This document shows, piece after piece, positions 4,850 to 5,869 of a DNA stretch of 5,869 nt. The DNA lies in NCBI GenBank assembly GCA_030430975.1, contig JAUIKB010000398.1, positions 1-5,869 on the forward strand. The letters run 5' to 3'. The notes under the pieces are model-generated. The model did no database searches. It worked only from the letters and a program-made list of their open reading frames with translations, and was not told the DNA's origin. The position numbers and the translations under genes were made by a program. The stretch comes from Polyangia bacterium. GTDB taxonomy: Bacteria; Myxococcota_A; Polyangia; Polyangiales; Polyangiaceae. Each line of letters begins with the position of its first letter. The first letter of the stretch is position 1.

Positions 4850-5869
4850 TTGAAACATTCGAACGGCGGTAAGCCGAACGGCCTGCGCGTCAGCCAACGT
4901 GCCGAGACCTGGTTACGACGCAGCGCACTTCTCTTCGTAGCATGCGTGCTTCCCCTCGCCGTGGGGCCCGCATCGGCGTCGTCCGGTGGCATCCACTACA
5001 ACTCATTCTCGACCGCGAGCCTCGGCTGCAACAACTCCGGCTGTCACTCCGGCGGCACCACACCCCAAGCGATCATCTACAACGACACCGGGAGCGGTCA
5101 GTACGTCGAGGTCGGTGACACCGCCTGTTACTACGTGCGAATCAACCAACCCAGCGGGGCAACCCGTGCCGGTTTCAACGCGCACATCAACGGCACTCAG
5201 GATCTAGAAACCGGCGGCTCGTACAGCTCGGGTACCAAACTCATCTCCAGCTCCGGCAAGGACGACGTCACGCACAGCGCCAAAGCCAGCTACTCCGGCG
5301 GCTACGTGCGCAAGTCATTCTGTTGGACGCCGTCCACCCACGGCACGTTCACGATCACCGCCTGGGGCAACGCCGTCGACAATAACGCCACCACCTCCGG
5401 CGACCGAGGCGACTCGGACACGCATACAGTGTACGGCTGCCGCGACAACGACGGCGACGGCTATTACAGCTCGAGCAGCCCGAGCGGCTGCCCCGGCACG
5501 GCCGACTGCGACGACAACGACGCGGCCGAGTACCCGGGCAATACCGAGATCTGCGACAACAAGGACAACGACTGCGACGGCAGCACCGACGAGGGCTGCG
5601 ACGACGACGGCGACAACTACTGCGACTCGAACATGACCGTGAGCGGGACGCCTAGCACTTGCACTGCCGGCGGTGGCGACTGCGACGACGGAGACTTTTT
5701 CCAGAAGCCGGGCGTCGCCGAGCGTTGCAACAACCAGGACTACGACTGCGACGGCAGCACCGACGAGGGCTGCGACAACGACAACGACAACTACTGCGAC
5801 GCCAACATGATCTACACCGTGTCCAGCACCTGCCCCAACGGCGGCGGCGACTGCGACGACGGAGACTTC
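4850..5869 (+). CDS. Secreted CX4CH / choice-of-anchor V-like protein with MopE repeats, partial (3' end missing)
   Basis: The frame is open from TTG 4850 to the window edge (340 codons seen). Residues 1-43 are a long signal peptide: a basic, polar N-region to about residue 24, a hydrophobic core SALLFVACVLPLAV, then ASA|SSGG. CNNSGCHSGG follows (C60, C65, H66): CX4CH where related proteins have CxxCH. Residues 70-195 resemble the reeler-like choice-of-anchor V domain of myxobacterial surface proteins: GFNAHI (108-113), DVTHS (139-143), F157-x-W159, and GNAVDNNATTSGD (173-185). From C197 run MopE-type units with DCDD and DCDGSTDEG (DCDDNDAAEYPG, EICDNKDNDCDGSTDEG). Each begins with an Asp-rich loop such as DNDGDGYY, suggesting calcium binding. 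The Trp/His copper site of Methylococcus MopE is not evident in the repeats. It probably acts at the cell surface or outside the cell, and a C-terminal sorting tail may lie beyond the window. It follows the MORN gene by 116 bp. Confidence 0.85.
   Translation, partial: MKHSNGGKPNGLRVSQRAETWLRRSALLFVACVLPLAVGPASASSGGIHYNSFSTASLGCNNSGCHSGGTTPQAIIYNDTGSGQYVEVGDTACYYVRINQPSGATRAGFNAHINGTQDLETGGSYSSGTKLISSSGKDDVTHSAKASYSGGYVRKSFCWTPSTHGTFTITAWGNAVDNNATTSGDRGDSDTHTVYGCRDNDGDGYYSSSSPSGCPGTADCDDNDAAEYPGNTEICDNKDNDCDGSTDEGCDDDGDNYCDSNMTVSGTPSTCTAGGGDCDDGDFFQKPGVAERCNNQDYDCDGSTDEGCDNDNDNYCDANMIYTVSSTCPNGGGDCDDGDF
5438..5869 (+). repeat. Tandem MopE-type Asp/Cys coding repeats
   Basis: There are three consecutive units: 5438-5596 (53 codons), 5597-5770 (58 codons) and 5771 to the edge (incomplete, one codon shorter than unit 2 up to the DCDD motif). 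Units 2 and 3 are close at the DNA level. A 33-base block at 5570-5602 recurs at 5744-5776, and the block around GACTGCGACGACGGAGACTT at 5678 recurs at 5852. This suggests recent duplication; more units probably follow outside the window. Confidence 0.85.

Noticed and set aside
4633..4992. Minus-strand frame of 119 codons over the MORN/MopE gap
   Set aside because: It overlaps the MORN C-terminus and the MopE-type signal peptide and shows no motif or ribosome-binding site.

Overview
The window looks like chromosomal DNA from a GC-rich Myxococcota-type bacterium (Polyangia/Sorangium-like). This is inferred from GC-biased third codon positions, a very long Gly/Ser linker behind a lipobox, MopE-type Asp/Cys repeats on a secreted protein, and a membrane-tethered MORN-repeat protein. 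No RNA gene, mobile element, CRISPR array or origin was seen. All assignments come from reading the sequence by eye; no database search was possible.

Layout, left to right. (1) At 1-81 on the minus strand is the 5' end of a lipoprotein gene cut off by the window edge: a complete signal peptide ending exactly at its lipobox cysteine. (2) At 82-250 is a divergent intergenic region. (3) At 251-1375 (+) is an exported protein with a Pro-rich linker, a small alpha/beta domain and a C-terminal outer-membrane-like beta-barrel ending in Phe. (4) At 1385-2641 (-) is a lipoprotein with a ~70-residue Gly/Ser linker, a right-handed beta-helix and a Cys-rich tail. It converges on gene 3 with 9 bp between the stops. 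(5) At 2665-3882 (-) is a fold-type III PLP enzyme of the D-serine dehydratase/D-threonine aldolase (amino acid deaminase/aldolase) type, 23 bp upstream of gene 4 on the same strand and probably cotranscribed with it. (6) At 3936-4733 (+), divergent from gene 5, is a single-pass membrane protein with MORN_2-type repeats. (7) From 4850 to the window end (+) is the 5' part of a large secreted protein: TTG start with a good Shine-Dalgarno, signal peptide, a CX4CH motif, a reeler/choice-of-anchor V-like domain, then tandem MopE-type Asp/Cys repeats still running at the edge.

Five of the six genes encode products with export or membrane signals, and the one soluble enzyme sits in a probable operon with a lipoprotein. 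The window therefore reads as a cell-envelope/secretome region rather than one metabolic pathway. I do not see a clear new multi-gene system. The most notable items are the CX4CH + anchor-V-like + MopE protein, which is easy to miss because it starts with TTG and has no stop in the window, and the pairing of a PLP amino-acid enzyme with a beta-helix lipoprotein.
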